Positions 36,221 to 44,890 of a DNA stretch of 64,000 nucleotides are shown in pieces (position 1 is the stretch's first letter; every line of letters starts with the position of its first letter). The translations under genes were made by a program, and so were the position numbers. Source of the stretch: Agromyces cerinus subsp. cerinus (GTDB taxonomy: Bacteria; Actinomycetota; Actinomycetes; Actinomycetales; Microbacteriaceae); the NCBI RefSeq assembly GCF_900142065.1, contig NZ_FSRJ01000006.1:93465-157464 (forward strand), given 5' to 3'. The notes below the pieces were generated by a model. The model was not told the origin of the DNA and did not search any database. It saw only the letters and a list, made by a program, of their open reading frames with translations.

Positions 36221-36972
36221 CCCGAGACCCCGAGCGTTCGACCGCCGACATCGTGACCGATGCCGGCGACCCGACCGACCCGGTCGACCCGCCCGTCCCC
36301 GCCGCGCCCCGGCAGCGCCGGGGCGGCCGGGCGGCCGTCATCGCCGTGGCATCCGTGGCGCTCATCGTCGTGGCGGCCGTGGCCTTCTCGATCGGTCGCC
36401 TCTCGACACTCGCCGAGCCGACGCCCACGACGACGAGCGCCGAGGCCGGGTTCTCCCGCGACATGCAGGTGCACCACCTGCAGGGGGTCGAGCTCGCCAT
36501 GATCGTGCGCGACGCGACCGACGACCCCGAGGTGCGGCTGCTCGGCTACGACATCGCGACGACGCAGGCGCAGCAGGCCGGCCAGATGTACGGATGGCTC
36601 GCCGAATGGGGCCTCCCGCAGGCCGGCTCCGAGCCGTCGATGACCTGGATGACACGCCCGGCGCTCGATGGCGCAGCGGGTCACGGCGACCATGCGGCCT
36701 CCGACCCGGACGCCCATGTGCCCGGTGCCCCCATGCCCGGCCTCGCGACACCGGCTCAGGTGGAAGAGCTGCGCGGCATGACCGGCATCGAGGCCGAACG
36801 CCGGTTCCTCGAGCTCATGATCGCGCACCACCAGGGCGCCGTCGAGATGGCCGACGCGGCGCTCGCGCGCTCGACGGACGACGTCGTCACGGCGCTCGCG
36901 CAGTCGATCGTCGACAGCCAGACCTCGGAGATCGAGCTCATGACCGGGATGCTCGCCGAACGCACCCCGTAG
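36217..36972 (+). CDS. DUF305 (CopM-like) exported protein
   Basis: A 251-residue membrane-anchored protein: one helix near the N-terminus (AAVIAVASVALIVVAAVAFSI) and an outer all-alpha DUF305 domain with DMQVHHLQGVELAM and FLELMIAHHQGAVEMADAAL. These paired HH/HHQ motifs are ferritin-like and in CopM bind copper or silver. The linker between them adds His (AAGHGDHAASDPDAH), strengthening a metal-binding reading. GTG start overlaps the DUF3105 stop, so the two act together, perhaps in copper handling at the cell surface. Confidence 0.9.
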   Translation: MTRDPERSTADIVTDAGDPTDPVDPPVPAAPRQRRGGRAAVIAVASVALIVVAAVAFSIGRLSTLAEPTPTTTSAEAGFSRDMQVHHLQGVELAMIVRDATDDPEVRLLGYDIATTQAQQAGQMYGWLAEWGLPQAGSEPSMTWMTRPALDGAAGHGDHAASDPDAHVPGAPMPGLATPAQVEELRGMTGIEAERRFLELMIAHHQGAVEMADAALARSTDDVVTALAQSIVDSQTSEIELMTGMLAERTP

Positions 36973-36982
36973 GCGCGGGCCG

Positions 36983-38410
36983 CTAACCGCGGCCGCCGAG
37001 TGCCCCGCGCACGATGCCGGCGGCGGCGAGCGCGTCGGATGCCGCGCGCCGGCGATTCTCGATCGCCTGACCGATGTCGCGCGCCACGGCGGGGTTCGAG
37101 CGCACGATCTCGTCGATCACGGTGAGCGGCATCACCAGGAGCGTCGTGACCTCGGCCGCGACGGCGCGCACGAACGACGGCTCACGGGTGAGCACCGTCT
37201 GGCCGACGGATTCGCCGACCTCGGCCCAGCCCGCGTCGATGGCTCCGCGATCGGTCACGATCGAGAGGGCGAGTCGGCCGTCGACGACGACCCGCAGCAT
37301 GTCGGGCACCCGATCGGGCTGCTGCACGACCTCGCCGGTGCCGAAGCGCTCGAGATGGCACGCGGGCGCGAGTCTCGCCCGGTCCTCGGCACTCAGCCGG
37401 AAGGCGGGTGCGATCAGCTCGAACGCGGCGTCGAGCTGCGCCGGCTCGGCGACGGGGTCGGTCGAGTCGCCGTCGAGCGAGAGGCCCCGGCGCCTCGCGG
37501 CGTACCAGAGCCAGGCGAGCAGGAGCGACACCGCGTCATCCGCTGCCGCCGGCCCGGAGACCGGCACCTCGACCTCGTACTTCGCCGCGCCCAGGTATCG
37601 TGCTGCCGGTTGCTCGCCCGTTGCGGCCATGGGCAGGCCTCTCGCGACGTCGACGACGAGGTCGATCACCTCGTGCGGCGGGTCGTCGGTGGAGAAGGTC
37701 ACGGTCGCCATGGCGCGGTGCAGTTCGGTCGGCAGGCTCAGGTTCGTGAAGGAGGCGTTCGCGAGCGAGGCGTTCGGCACGATCTGCACGCCGGCGCCGG
37801 TGTCGATGTGCACGGCTCGCCAGTTCACCTCGATGACCCGGCCCCGGACGCTCCCGGTGTCGAGCCAGTCGCCGAGCTTGAACGGCTGTTCGAAGAGCAG
37901 CAGCAGACCCGAGATGATGCCGCCGACCGCGTTCTGCAGCGCGAGGCCGATGACGATCGACGTGACGCCGAGCGCGGCGATGAGCCCGCCGACGTCGGCG
38001 TCCCACACCCAGGAGAAGAGGATCGCGAGGCCGACGACGATGAGCACGAGCCGGCCGAGGTCGACGAAGATCGACGGGATGCGCTCCCGCCAGCTGCCGG
38101 GCTTCGCGTTGGCGAAGAGGGCGACGTTCAAGGCGCTCAGCACCAGGAGGATCACGAGGAAGCCGAGCACCGTGGCGACGACCCTCGCCCACACCTGGTC
38201 GGCCGGCGACTGGAACGCGAAGATCAGCAGACCGAACAGCGCCCCGACCGGCACGACCCAGTTGCGCAGCAGCCGCACCGGGCCCGCCGCGGCGCTGCCC
38301 CGGCGGGTCAGCCAGCCGAGCACCTCGGTGAGCACCACGAGCAGCACCGGCACGCCGATGGCGAGCACGACGCCCCAGAAGAGCCATCCCTCGCCGAAGA
38401 GCTCATCCAT
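36983..38410 (-). CDS. MscS mechanosensitive channel with C-terminal cyclic-nucleotide-binding domain
   Basis: A 475-residue channel. About four hydrophobic segments lead to the pore helix and MscS beta domain: VTSIVIGLALQNAVGGIISG and PFKLGDWLDTG, then VQIVPNASLANASFTNLS. The C-terminal portion (about 335-450) is a CNBD-like beta roll (MLRVVVDGRLALSIVTD, then EVGESVGQTVLTREPSFVRA). Proteins of this build are called bCNG or MscS-CNG channels. At the phosphate-binding cassette the usual Arg of PRxAxV falls on Glu/Pro, so nucleotide binding is in doubt. It begins 3 bases after the cyclase stop: one operon. Confidence 0.9.
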   Translation of the reverse strand: MDELFGEGWLFWGVVLAIGVPVLLVVLTEVLGWLTRRGSAAAGPVRLLRNWVVPVGALFGLLIFAFQSPADQVWARVVATVLGFLVILLVLSALNVALFANAKPGSWRERIPSIFVDLGRLVLIVVGLAILFSWVWDADVGGLIAALGVTSIVIGLALQNAVGGIISGLLLLFEQPFKLGDWLDTGSVRGRVIEVNWRAVHIDTGAGVQIVPNASLANASFTNLSLPTELHRAMATVTFSTDDPPHEVIDLVVDVARGLPMAATGEQPAARYLGAAKYEVEVPVSGPAAADDAVSLLLAWLWYAARRRGLSLDGDSTDPVAEPAQLDAAFELIAPAFRLSAEDRARLAPACHLERFGTGEVVQQPDRVPDMLRVVVDGRLALSIVTDRGAIDAGWAEVGESVGQTVLTREPSFVRAVAAEVTTLLVMPLTVIDEIVRSNPAVARDIGQAIENRRRAASDALAAAGIVRGALGGRG

Positions 38411-38413
38411 GGG

Positions 38414-40654
38414 CTACTCCACCCGCCACACGGTCTCGGAGCCCTCTGCCGTCTCGATCCTGCCGGCCGACACGATGCGCACGCCGTCCTGCAGGCGGTC
38501 CTTCACCGCCTGGCTCACGTAGATGCCGGGCCGGCCGTCGACACTGCGCACCCGGTAGGCGAGGTTCACCGCGTCGCCCCACAGGTCGTAGGCGAGACTC
38601 GTGCGCCCGACGAGGCCGCTCGTCACGGTGCCGGTCGCGATGCCGGCGCGCAGTTCGACGGATGCCTCGTTCGATGCGTTGAACCGCTCGATGACGGTGC
38701 GCAGCTCGGTCGCGAACTCGACCGCACGTCGCACGTTGTCGACCCTCGGCACGATGAGGCCGGAACTCGCGAGATAGCCGCCGTGGAGCGTGCGCACCTT
38801 CTCGACGCCCGTGCGCTCGGCGGCCTCGTCGAAGCCGCGCATGAGCGCGTTGAGCTGCGCGATCTCATCGTCGCTCGACAGCGATTCCGTGAAGTCGTCG
38901 AAGCCGATGAGCTCGGCGAAGATGACCGAGACGTCCTGGTGCACCTCGGCGATCGTCTCCTCGCCGTCCTGATAGCGCTTGGCGACGGCCTCGGGCATGA
39001 GGGTGTGGAGCAGGCGTTCGTTCTCGACGCGCTGCTGCTCGATGAGCTCCTGCTTGATGCGCAGGCTCGAGCTCATGTCGTTGAAGGCGTTGCCGAGGTC
39101 GCCGAACTCGTCACGCGCCCCGGCCGGCACCTGCACCGTGAGATCGCCGCCGGCGACGCGGCGCACGGCGTCGGAGAGGCGCCGCACCGGCCGGGTGAAG
39201 ACCTGCGCGAGCAGCATCGACAGCACGCTCACCGCGAGCAGGATGGCGAGCGTCGAGATCACGAGGTTGCGCGTGAAGTCGGCCACCGGGGCGAACGCCT
39301 CCTCGGTGTCGATGCGTGCGACCGCGACCCAGTTGAGTCCGTCGATGTCGACCGGGGTGTATGCCGTGATGTTGTCGCGGCCCAGATAGCCCCTCGAGAT
39401 CGTGGTGCCCGACTTGCCCTGCTGCGCCAGCCGCACCGAATCCGTGGTGACCGGCTGCAGCAGCACCGTGCCGCCGACCTCGACCTCGCGCTCGACGAGG
39501 TCGGATGGCGTGCCGTTCGCCACCGCGAGCTTCGCGTACGCCTCGGGATCCTCGACGAGCAGGCGCGAGGTGCTGCGCATGAGGTCGTCGCTGCCGACGA
39601 TGTAGACCTCGCCGGTATCGCCGAGACCCTGCTCCTTCCAGCGCTCGTCGCCCGTGAGCACGTCGTTGATGATGTCGATGGGAATCTGCACCGCCAGGGC
39701 GCCGGTGATCCGCTCCGAGTTGCCAACGGGCGAGACCACCCAGATCGCGGGCACATTCAGTGACGGGATGTACCGCTCGTAGTCGGTCGTCGCGAGCGCG
39801 TTGACCGAGTTCGTGGCCATCACGTCGCGGTAGGCCTGCGCAAGCCCGGAGTCCTTGAACGGCCCCGTCATCACGTTCATGCCGAGGTCGGGGCCGGAGT
39901 AGGCGGCGTAGACGACATTGCCCTCGGTGTCGAGCATGAGCACGTCGTCGTACCCCGAGGCATCGATGATCCGCTGGAAGTAGTCGTGGTACCGCGCGCG
40001 TGCGGCCGACCACGGGCTGCCGTCGCCGGCATCGCCGGCGTCGAGCGCGGTGTCGAAGTCGAGCTCACCGCCCGGGAACCGGTAGGCCTTCGAGGTGTAC
40101 TGGTACTGGAGGTACTGGCCGGCGGTGGACTCGGGGATGAAGGCGCTCGCCGCATAGGTTCCGCCGGCGCGATCCGACAGGGCCGCGTTGAACTCGTCGA
40201 CGTAGTACGCCTCGAGCTCCGCCCGCTGCGCCTCACTGAGCGGGCGCGACTGCGCCTCCTCGAACGCGGCGTTCAGCGCGATCGACGCGTTCTGCGCGCT
40301 GAGGTTGCGCGAGTCGAGGGTGACCCCGGTCTGTACCCCTCCGAAGACCCGCTCGAGCTCGCCCGTGCGCAGCTCCCGGATCGTGGTGAGCTGGTCCACG
40401 GCGGCGGCCCGGAGCGACTCGCGACCGCTGACGAACCCGATGACTCCGACGATGACCGACGAGACGAGGCTCACCCCGAGCAGCATGATGAGCAGCTTCG
40501 ACTGGATGCTGAGCCCGACGCGGCGCGGCTTCGAGGATCGCGGTTTCTGCTCTCGCGGCCGACGCGGCGGAGCGGGCGGTGCGGCAGGCGGCGGAGTCGC
40601 GGCGTCGTCTTCGGCGGATGCCTCGGGCGGCGCCCCTCGTTCGGTCGTCGACAC
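38414..40654 (-). CDS. Receptor-type class III cyclase homologue (sensor-HAMP-cyclase), metal site altered
   Basis: A 746-residue protein. Cytoplasmic Pro/Ala-rich start, membrane helix 1 (about 51-76), an extracytoplasmic sensor (about 77-460, dCache-like), membrane helix 2 (about 463-486), HAMP (RPVRRLSDAVRRVAGGDLTV) and a class III cyclase homology domain (about 570-740). In the latter, the first metal Asp is Glu581 (IFAELIGF), the second is Gly625 (LHGGY instead of GDAY), and the substrate-defining Lys/Glu position is Arg621. The later YDLWGDAVNLAYR is kept. It may be a pseudocyclase or use different chemistry. The next gene is a CNBD channel. AGGGG lies 4-5 bases before GTG 40654. Confidence 0.9.
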   Translation of the reverse strand: MSTTERGAPPEASAEDDAATPPPAAPPAPPRRPREQKPRSSKPRRVGLSIQSKLLIMLLGVSLVSSVIVGVIGFVSGRESLRAAAVDQLTTIRELRTGELERVFGGVQTGVTLDSRNLSAQNASIALNAAFEEAQSRPLSEAQRAELEAYYVDEFNAALSDRAGGTYAASAFIPESTAGQYLQYQYTSKAYRFPGGELDFDTALDAGDAGDGSPWSAARARYHDYFQRIIDASGYDDVLMLDTEGNVVYAAYSGPDLGMNVMTGPFKDSGLAQAYRDVMATNSVNALATTDYERYIPSLNVPAIWVVSPVGNSERITGALAVQIPIDIINDVLTGDERWKEQGLGDTGEVYIVGSDDLMRSTSRLLVEDPEAYAKLAVANGTPSDLVEREVEVGGTVLLQPVTTDSVRLAQQGKSGTTISRGYLGRDNITAYTPVDIDGLNWVAVARIDTEEAFAPVADFTRNLVISTLAILLAVSVLSMLLAQVFTRPVRRLSDAVRRVAGGDLTVQVPAGARDEFGDLGNAFNDMSSSLRIKQELIEQQRVENERLLHTLMPEAVAKRYQDGEETIAEVHQDVSVIFAELIGFDDFTESLSSDDEIAQLNALMRGFDEAAERTGVEKVRTLHGGYLASSGLIVPRVDNVRRAVEFATELRTVIERFNASNEASVELRAGIATGTVTSGLVGRTSLAYDLWGDAVNLAYRVRSVDGRPGIYVSQAVKDRLQDGVRIVSAGRIETAEGSETVWRVE

Positions 40655-40767
40655 GTCGCCCCTCTCGGCCCCCCGGCAAGATGCTCCACACTCTACTGGC
40701 GGAGGGTGCCCCGATCGCAAGAGGTTCGAGCGAAGTCGTGTCCCCCGATATCGCCCGGATCGGGCCT

Positions 40768-42711
40768 TCAGCCCTCGAGCACCGGACGCTCCTCCTGCTG
40801 CCGGTACAGCGAGGCATAGACACCCTCGGCGCCCACGAGCTCGGCGTGCGTGCCCTGCTCGACGATGCGGCCGGCGACCACCACGAAGATGACGTCGGCC
40901 GACACCACGGTCGAGAGCCGGTGCGCGATCGCGATGGTCGTGCGGCCGCGGGCCGCGTCGTCGAGCGCCTCCTGCACGACCCGCTCCGAGATCGTGTCGA
41001 GCGCGCTCGTCGCCTCGTCGAGCACGAGCACGGCCGGGTCCTTCAGCAGCACACGGGCGATCGCGATGCGCTGCTTCTCTCCGCCCGACAGCCGGTAGCC
41101 GCGCTCGCCGACCACGGTGTCGTAGCCGTCGGGGAACGAGGCGATCGTCTCGTGGATGTTGGCGGCCCGCGCCGCCGCCTCGAGCTCGGCATCGCTCGCG
41201 TCAGGCCGTGCGTAGCGGAGGTTCTCGCCGATCGAGGCGTGGAACAGATAGGTCTCCTGGCTGACGATGCCGATGTGCGAGACGAGCGACTCCTGATCGA
41301 GCTCGCGCACGTCGACGCCAGCGAATCGGACGACGCCGCCGGATGCCTCATAGAGCCGCGGCACGAGGTAGGACACGGTCGTCTTGCCGGCGCCCGACGG
41401 CCCGACGAAGGCCGCGAACTGCCCCGGCTCGATCGAGAAGCTCACCGCGTCGAGGGTCGGCCGCGAGTCGTCGTCGGCATCGGGGTAACGGAACGACACC
41501 TCGTCGAACTCCACCCGACCGAGCGCGGGGCCGAGCGGAACCTCACGTGCGTCGGGCCGGTCCACGATCGCCGGCTTCAGGTCGAGGTACTCGAAGATGC
41601 GCGCGAAGAGGGCACTCGAGGTCTGCAGGTCGAGGGCGACCCGCATGAGCCCCATGAGGGGGAACAGCAGGCGCGCCTGCACGGTCGTGAATGCGACGAT
41701 CGTGCCCGCCGTGACATCCGCTGTGCCGCCGGCGATGAGCCAGCCGGCGACCAGGTAGACGATCGCGGGGATGGACGACATGAAGATGTTGACCATCGCG
41801 AAGAACCACTGGCCCGTCATCTGCTGCTTGACCTGCAGCTGGATCTGGTTGGCGTTCTCGTCGGCGTACCGCTCGATCTCGCTCTTCTGCCGGGTGAAGC
41901 TCTTCGAGAGCAGGATGCCGGAGACCGACAGCGTCTCCTGCGTGATCGCCGTCATCTCCGAGAGCGACTCCTGCGTCTTGCCGGCGATGCGCGCCCGCAC
42001 CTGGCCGACGCGGCGCTGCGCGATGACCATGAACGGCATGAGCACGAGCGCGATGATCGTGAGCTGCCAGTTGAGGATCAGCATCGCGATGAACGCCGAG
42101 ATCACGGTCACGGTGTTGCCGAGCACGCTCGACACCGTGTTCGTCAGCACGCCCGCGACGCCGCCGACGTCGTTCTGCAGGCGCGACTGGATGACGCCCG
42201 TCTTCGTGCGGGTGAAGAAGCTCAGCTCCATGGCCTGGAGGTGCGTGAAGAGCCGCACGCGCAGCGTGCCCATGACGCTGTTGCCGATCGTCGCGGTGAG
42301 CCAGGTCTGCCAGACCCCGAGCAGGGCCGAGACGACGAACACGGCGATCATCGCGATGACGATCCACACGAGCACCGGCAGGTTCGGGCCAGACACCTCT
42401 CCGCTCGCATCGACCGGGAAGAGTCCGTCGTCGAAGGCGCGCTGGGTCAGCAGCGGCGGGATGATGGCGAGCGCCGCGCCGATGAGCACGAGCACGACCG
42501 TCGTGACGAGCGCGGCCTTGTGCCCGGCGAAGAGTTCGGCGATTCGCCCGAGCAGGTTCGGGATCTTCGGCGCCTCGGCGTTCGCGGCCCGCTGCGCCTC
42601 CACGTCGACGGCGAACCCCCGGCGGGGCCCGCCCCCGGTTCCGCCACCGCCTCCGCCGCCGCGGGCTCCACCGCCGCCCCCACCACGTGGCGTTCCCCCG
42701 TGCATGCTCAT
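40768..42711 (-). CDS. ABC exporter (fused membrane and ATPase domains) with Gly-rich N-terminus
   Basis: A 647-residue half-transporter of the multidrug/lipid exporter type. Six-helix membrane domain (about 60-340), then an ATPase with Walker A GPSGAGKT, signature LSGGEKQR and Walker B VLVLDEAT. The N-terminus is a Gly/Arg stretch (TPRGGGGGGARGGG and more). It exports an unknown hydrophobic compound; works as a homodimer or with another half. No partner half-transporter lies next to it. Confidence 0.93.
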   Translation of the reverse strand: MSMHGGTPRGGGGGGARGGGGGGGTGGGPRRGFAVDVEAQRAANAEAPKIPNLLGRIAELFAGHKAALVTTVVLVLIGAALAIIPPLLTQRAFDDGLFPVDASGEVSGPNLPVLVWIVIAMIAVFVVSALLGVWQTWLTATIGNSVMGTLRVRLFTHLQAMELSFFTRTKTGVIQSRLQNDVGGVAGVLTNTVSSVLGNTVTVISAFIAMLILNWQLTIIALVLMPFMVIAQRRVGQVRARIAGKTQESLSEMTAITQETLSVSGILLSKSFTRQKSEIERYADENANQIQLQVKQQMTGQWFFAMVNIFMSSIPAIVYLVAGWLIAGGTADVTAGTIVAFTTVQARLLFPLMGLMRVALDLQTSSALFARIFEYLDLKPAIVDRPDAREVPLGPALGRVEFDEVSFRYPDADDDSRPTLDAVSFSIEPGQFAAFVGPSGAGKTTVSYLVPRLYEASGGVVRFAGVDVRELDQESLVSHIGIVSQETYLFHASIGENLRYARPDASDAELEAAARAANIHETIASFPDGYDTVVGERGYRLSGGEKQRIAIARVLLKDPAVLVLDEATSALDTISERVVQEALDDAARGRTTIAIAHRLSTVVSADVIFVVVAGRIVEQGTHAELVGAEGVYASLYRQQEERPVLEG

Positions 42712-42770
42712 GGCATCACCCTATGCCGGGGCCCCGATGCGTCACCCGCCGTTCGCCGGAAGCGCAGCAC

Positions 42771-42806
42771 AGCGGATGCCGCGGGCATCGGCCCGCGGCA
42801 TCCGCT
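42771..42806 (-). terminator. Terminator after the sugar permease genes
   Basis: Perfect 16-base arms AGCGGATGCCGCGGGC / GCCCGCGGCATCCGCT with a 4-base loop, 18 bases past the permease stop at 42824. Confidence 0.82.
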
Positions 42807-42823
42807 CATTGTTCGCCGCTCGC

Positions 42824-43813
42824 CTACCCCTTCGTGGAGCCTGCGAGCAGTCCGCGCACGAAGTAGCGCTGCAGTCCGAAGAAGACGCCGAGCGGGATCA
42901 CGATGGAGATGAACGCCGCGGCGGTGAGGCGCTGCCAGTCCTGACCGCGCGAGCCGACCATCTCGGCCAATCGCTGGGTGAGCGGCGCGACGTCCTGCGT
43001 GCCGCCGGAGAAGATCAGGGCGACGAGCAGGTCGTTCCACACCCAGATGAACTGGAAGATAGCGAACGACGCGAGCGCCGGCGTCGCGAGCGGCAGCACG
43101 ATGCGGAAGAAGATCTGGCCGTGCGTCGCACCGTCGACCCGCGCCGCCTCGATGACGTCGGACGGGATCTCCGAGATGAAGTTGTGCAGCAGGAAGATCG
43201 CGAGCGGAAGCGCGAACATCGAGTGCGCGAGCCAGAGCGGCAGGTAGTTCTGCTCGGGGATGATCGGCACCACGTCGTGCAACCAGGCTTGCATCGGCCG
43301 CAGCCACGTCGAGAAGATCTGCAGCAGCGGAACGAGGGCCATCTGCAGCGGGATGATCTGCAGCGCGAACACGAAGATGAAGAGCCAGTTGACCCATTTG
43401 AAGCGGATCCACGCGAACGCGTACGCAGCCATCGACGCGAAGACGAGCGGGATCAGCGTGGCGATCAGCGCGATCGCGATCGAGTTCACGATGTACGCAC
43501 CGAGCTGCGGTGACGACGACGAGGTCGAGAACAGCACGTCTCGATAGTTGTCGAGGGTGAAGCCCGGGTTCTGGAAGATCGTCCACCAGCCGGTGGTGCG
43601 GATCAGCTCGGCCGGCCGGAACGACGAGACGAGCAGGCCGAAGGTCGGGATGGTCCAGACCACCGCGATGATCAGCGCGATGACCGTCGCGGTGCGCGAG
43701 GTCAGCCGCTTCTTCACCCGCGCAGTCTTCGTGCCGTACTCACTGCGCTCTGCTGCCTCGATCGAGCCGAGGTTCTCACCGACCGGGAGGTCGGCGGGGG
43801 CGACGCTGCTCAT
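42824..43813 (-). CDS. Carbohydrate ABC transporter permease (AglG-like)
   Basis: A 329-residue MalG-type permease with six membrane helices after a long cytoplasmic N-terminus. The ATPase-contacting EAA loop is EAARVDGATHGQIFFRIVLP. Its start overlaps the stop of the other permease (ATGA). The shape of the operon (binding protein, long permease, permease) resembles alpha-glucoside AglE-AglF-AglG systems. No ATPase gene is present; such importers often share one MsmK/AglK-type ATPase encoded elsewhere. Confidence 0.92.
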   Translation of the reverse strand: MSSVAPADLPVGENLGSIEAAERSEYGTKTARVKKRLTSRTATVIALIIAVVWTIPTFGLLVSSFRPAELIRTTGWWTIFQNPGFTLDNYRDVLFSTSSSSPQLGAYIVNSIAIALIATLIPLVFASMAAYAFAWIRFKWVNWLFIFVFALQIIPLQMALVPLLQIFSTWLRPMQAWLHDVVPIIPEQNYLPLWLAHSMFALPLAIFLLHNFISEIPSDVIEAARVDGATHGQIFFRIVLPLATPALASFAIFQFIWVWNDLLVALIFSGGTQDVAPLTQRLAEMVGSRGQDWQRLTAAAFISIVIPLGVFFGLQRYFVRGLLAGSTKG

Positions 43814-44775
43814 CGGATCTCCCTCTGCTTGCGGAGCACATTGACGTTGTAGATGACGATCGGCAGTACGAGCACGAAGAGGATCAGGGCGAGGGCCGAA
43901 CCGCGCCCCACCTCACTCGCTCGGAAGGCCTGGGTGTACATCTCATTGGCGATGACGCTCGTGTTGAAGTTTCCGGCGGTCATCGTGCGGACGATGTCGA
44001 AGACCTTCAGCGTCGCGATCGAGATCGTCGTGAGCACCACGACGAGGGCGCCGCGGATGCCGGGCACCGTCACGTTCATGAAGCGCTGCCAACCGTTCGT
44101 GCCGTCGAGCTGGGCCGCCTCGATCTGCTCGGTCGGCACCCCCTTGATGGCCGCGCTCAGGAGCACCATGGCGAAGCCGGTCTGGATCCAGATCATGACG
44201 ACGATCAGCAGGAACGTGTTGATCGGGTCGGTCTGCAACCACTGCACCGGTTCGCCGCCGGCAGCGACGACCAATGCGTTCAGCAGGCCGATCTGCTCGC
44301 CGACCCCGTTGTAGTCGTAGACGAAGCCCCAGATGACGCCCGCGCCGACGAACGAGATCGCGATCGGCATGAAGAGGATCACCTTGTAGTACTTCTCACC
44401 CCGCGAGCGGTCGATGAAGACGGCGTAGGCGAGGCCGATCGCCGTCGCGAGCGTCGGCACGAGCAGCACCCAGATGATCGTGTTGATCAGCGTGCGGATG
44501 GCCGCGGGCTGCGTGAAGGTCCAGACGAAGTTGTCGAGCGTCCAGTCACCGCTCGAGTCCTGGAACGCGAGCAGGCTCGTGCGGATCGCGGGATAGACGA
44601 GCCCGACGGTGATGAAGAGCATGGCCGGCAGCAGGAACAGGGCGAGCTGCCAGTAGTCGCGACCCTTCTTGGGCGCCTTGTCGATGAAGAAGATGAGGAG
44701 GCCGACCACCGCGGCGAACACCGCGAGCCCCATCACCACCTGTAGCAGCTTGCCGAGCAGATCGGCGGTGGTCAT
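43810..44775 (-). CDS. Carbohydrate ABC transporter permease (AglF-like)
   Basis: A 321-residue MalF-type permease. An extra N-terminal helix (VMGLAVFAAVVGLLIFFIDK) precedes the core with YWQLALFLLPAMLFITVGLV; EAA loop is EAAQLDGTNGWQRFMNVTVP. GGGAGG lies 4 bases before the ATG at 44775. A hairpin separates it from the upstream binding-protein gene. Confidence 0.92.
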   Translation of the reverse strand: MTTADLLGKLLQVVMGLAVFAAVVGLLIFFIDKAPKKGRDYWQLALFLLPAMLFITVGLVYPAIRTSLLAFQDSSGDWTLDNFVWTFTQPAAIRTLINTIIWVLLVPTLATAIGLAYAVFIDRSRGEKYYKVILFMPIAISFVGAGVIWGFVYDYNGVGEQIGLLNALVVAAGGEPVQWLQTDPINTFLLIVVMIWIQTGFAMVLLSAAIKGVPTEQIEAAQLDGTNGWQRFMNVTVPGIRGALVVVLTTISIATLKVFDIVRTMTAGNFNTSVIANEMYTQAFRASEVGRGSALALILFVLVLPIVIYNVNVLRKQREIR

Positions 44776-44827
44776 CGTGCCTCCCAATGTTCGTCATTGA
44801 ATCGGGGTCGTCGTCGACGGCGGGTGA

Positions 44828-44860
44828 CGGAGGGCGGGGACTTCGCATCCCCGCCCTCCG
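44828..44860 (-). terminator. Hairpin between binding-protein and permease genes
   Basis: Perfect 13-base arms CGGAGGGCGGGGA / TCCCCGCCCTCCG with a 7-base loop. In sugar-transport operons such hairpins stabilise the binding-protein message or reduce readthrough into permeases. Confidence 0.7.
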
Positions 44861-44890
44861 ATCATGCCCCTCGGGCGTGAGTCGCGCCAG

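Noticed and set aside
37355..39763. An 802-codon frame opposite the MscS and cyclase genes
   Set aside because: Runs across two well-supported genes on the other strand and shows no recognisable motifs.
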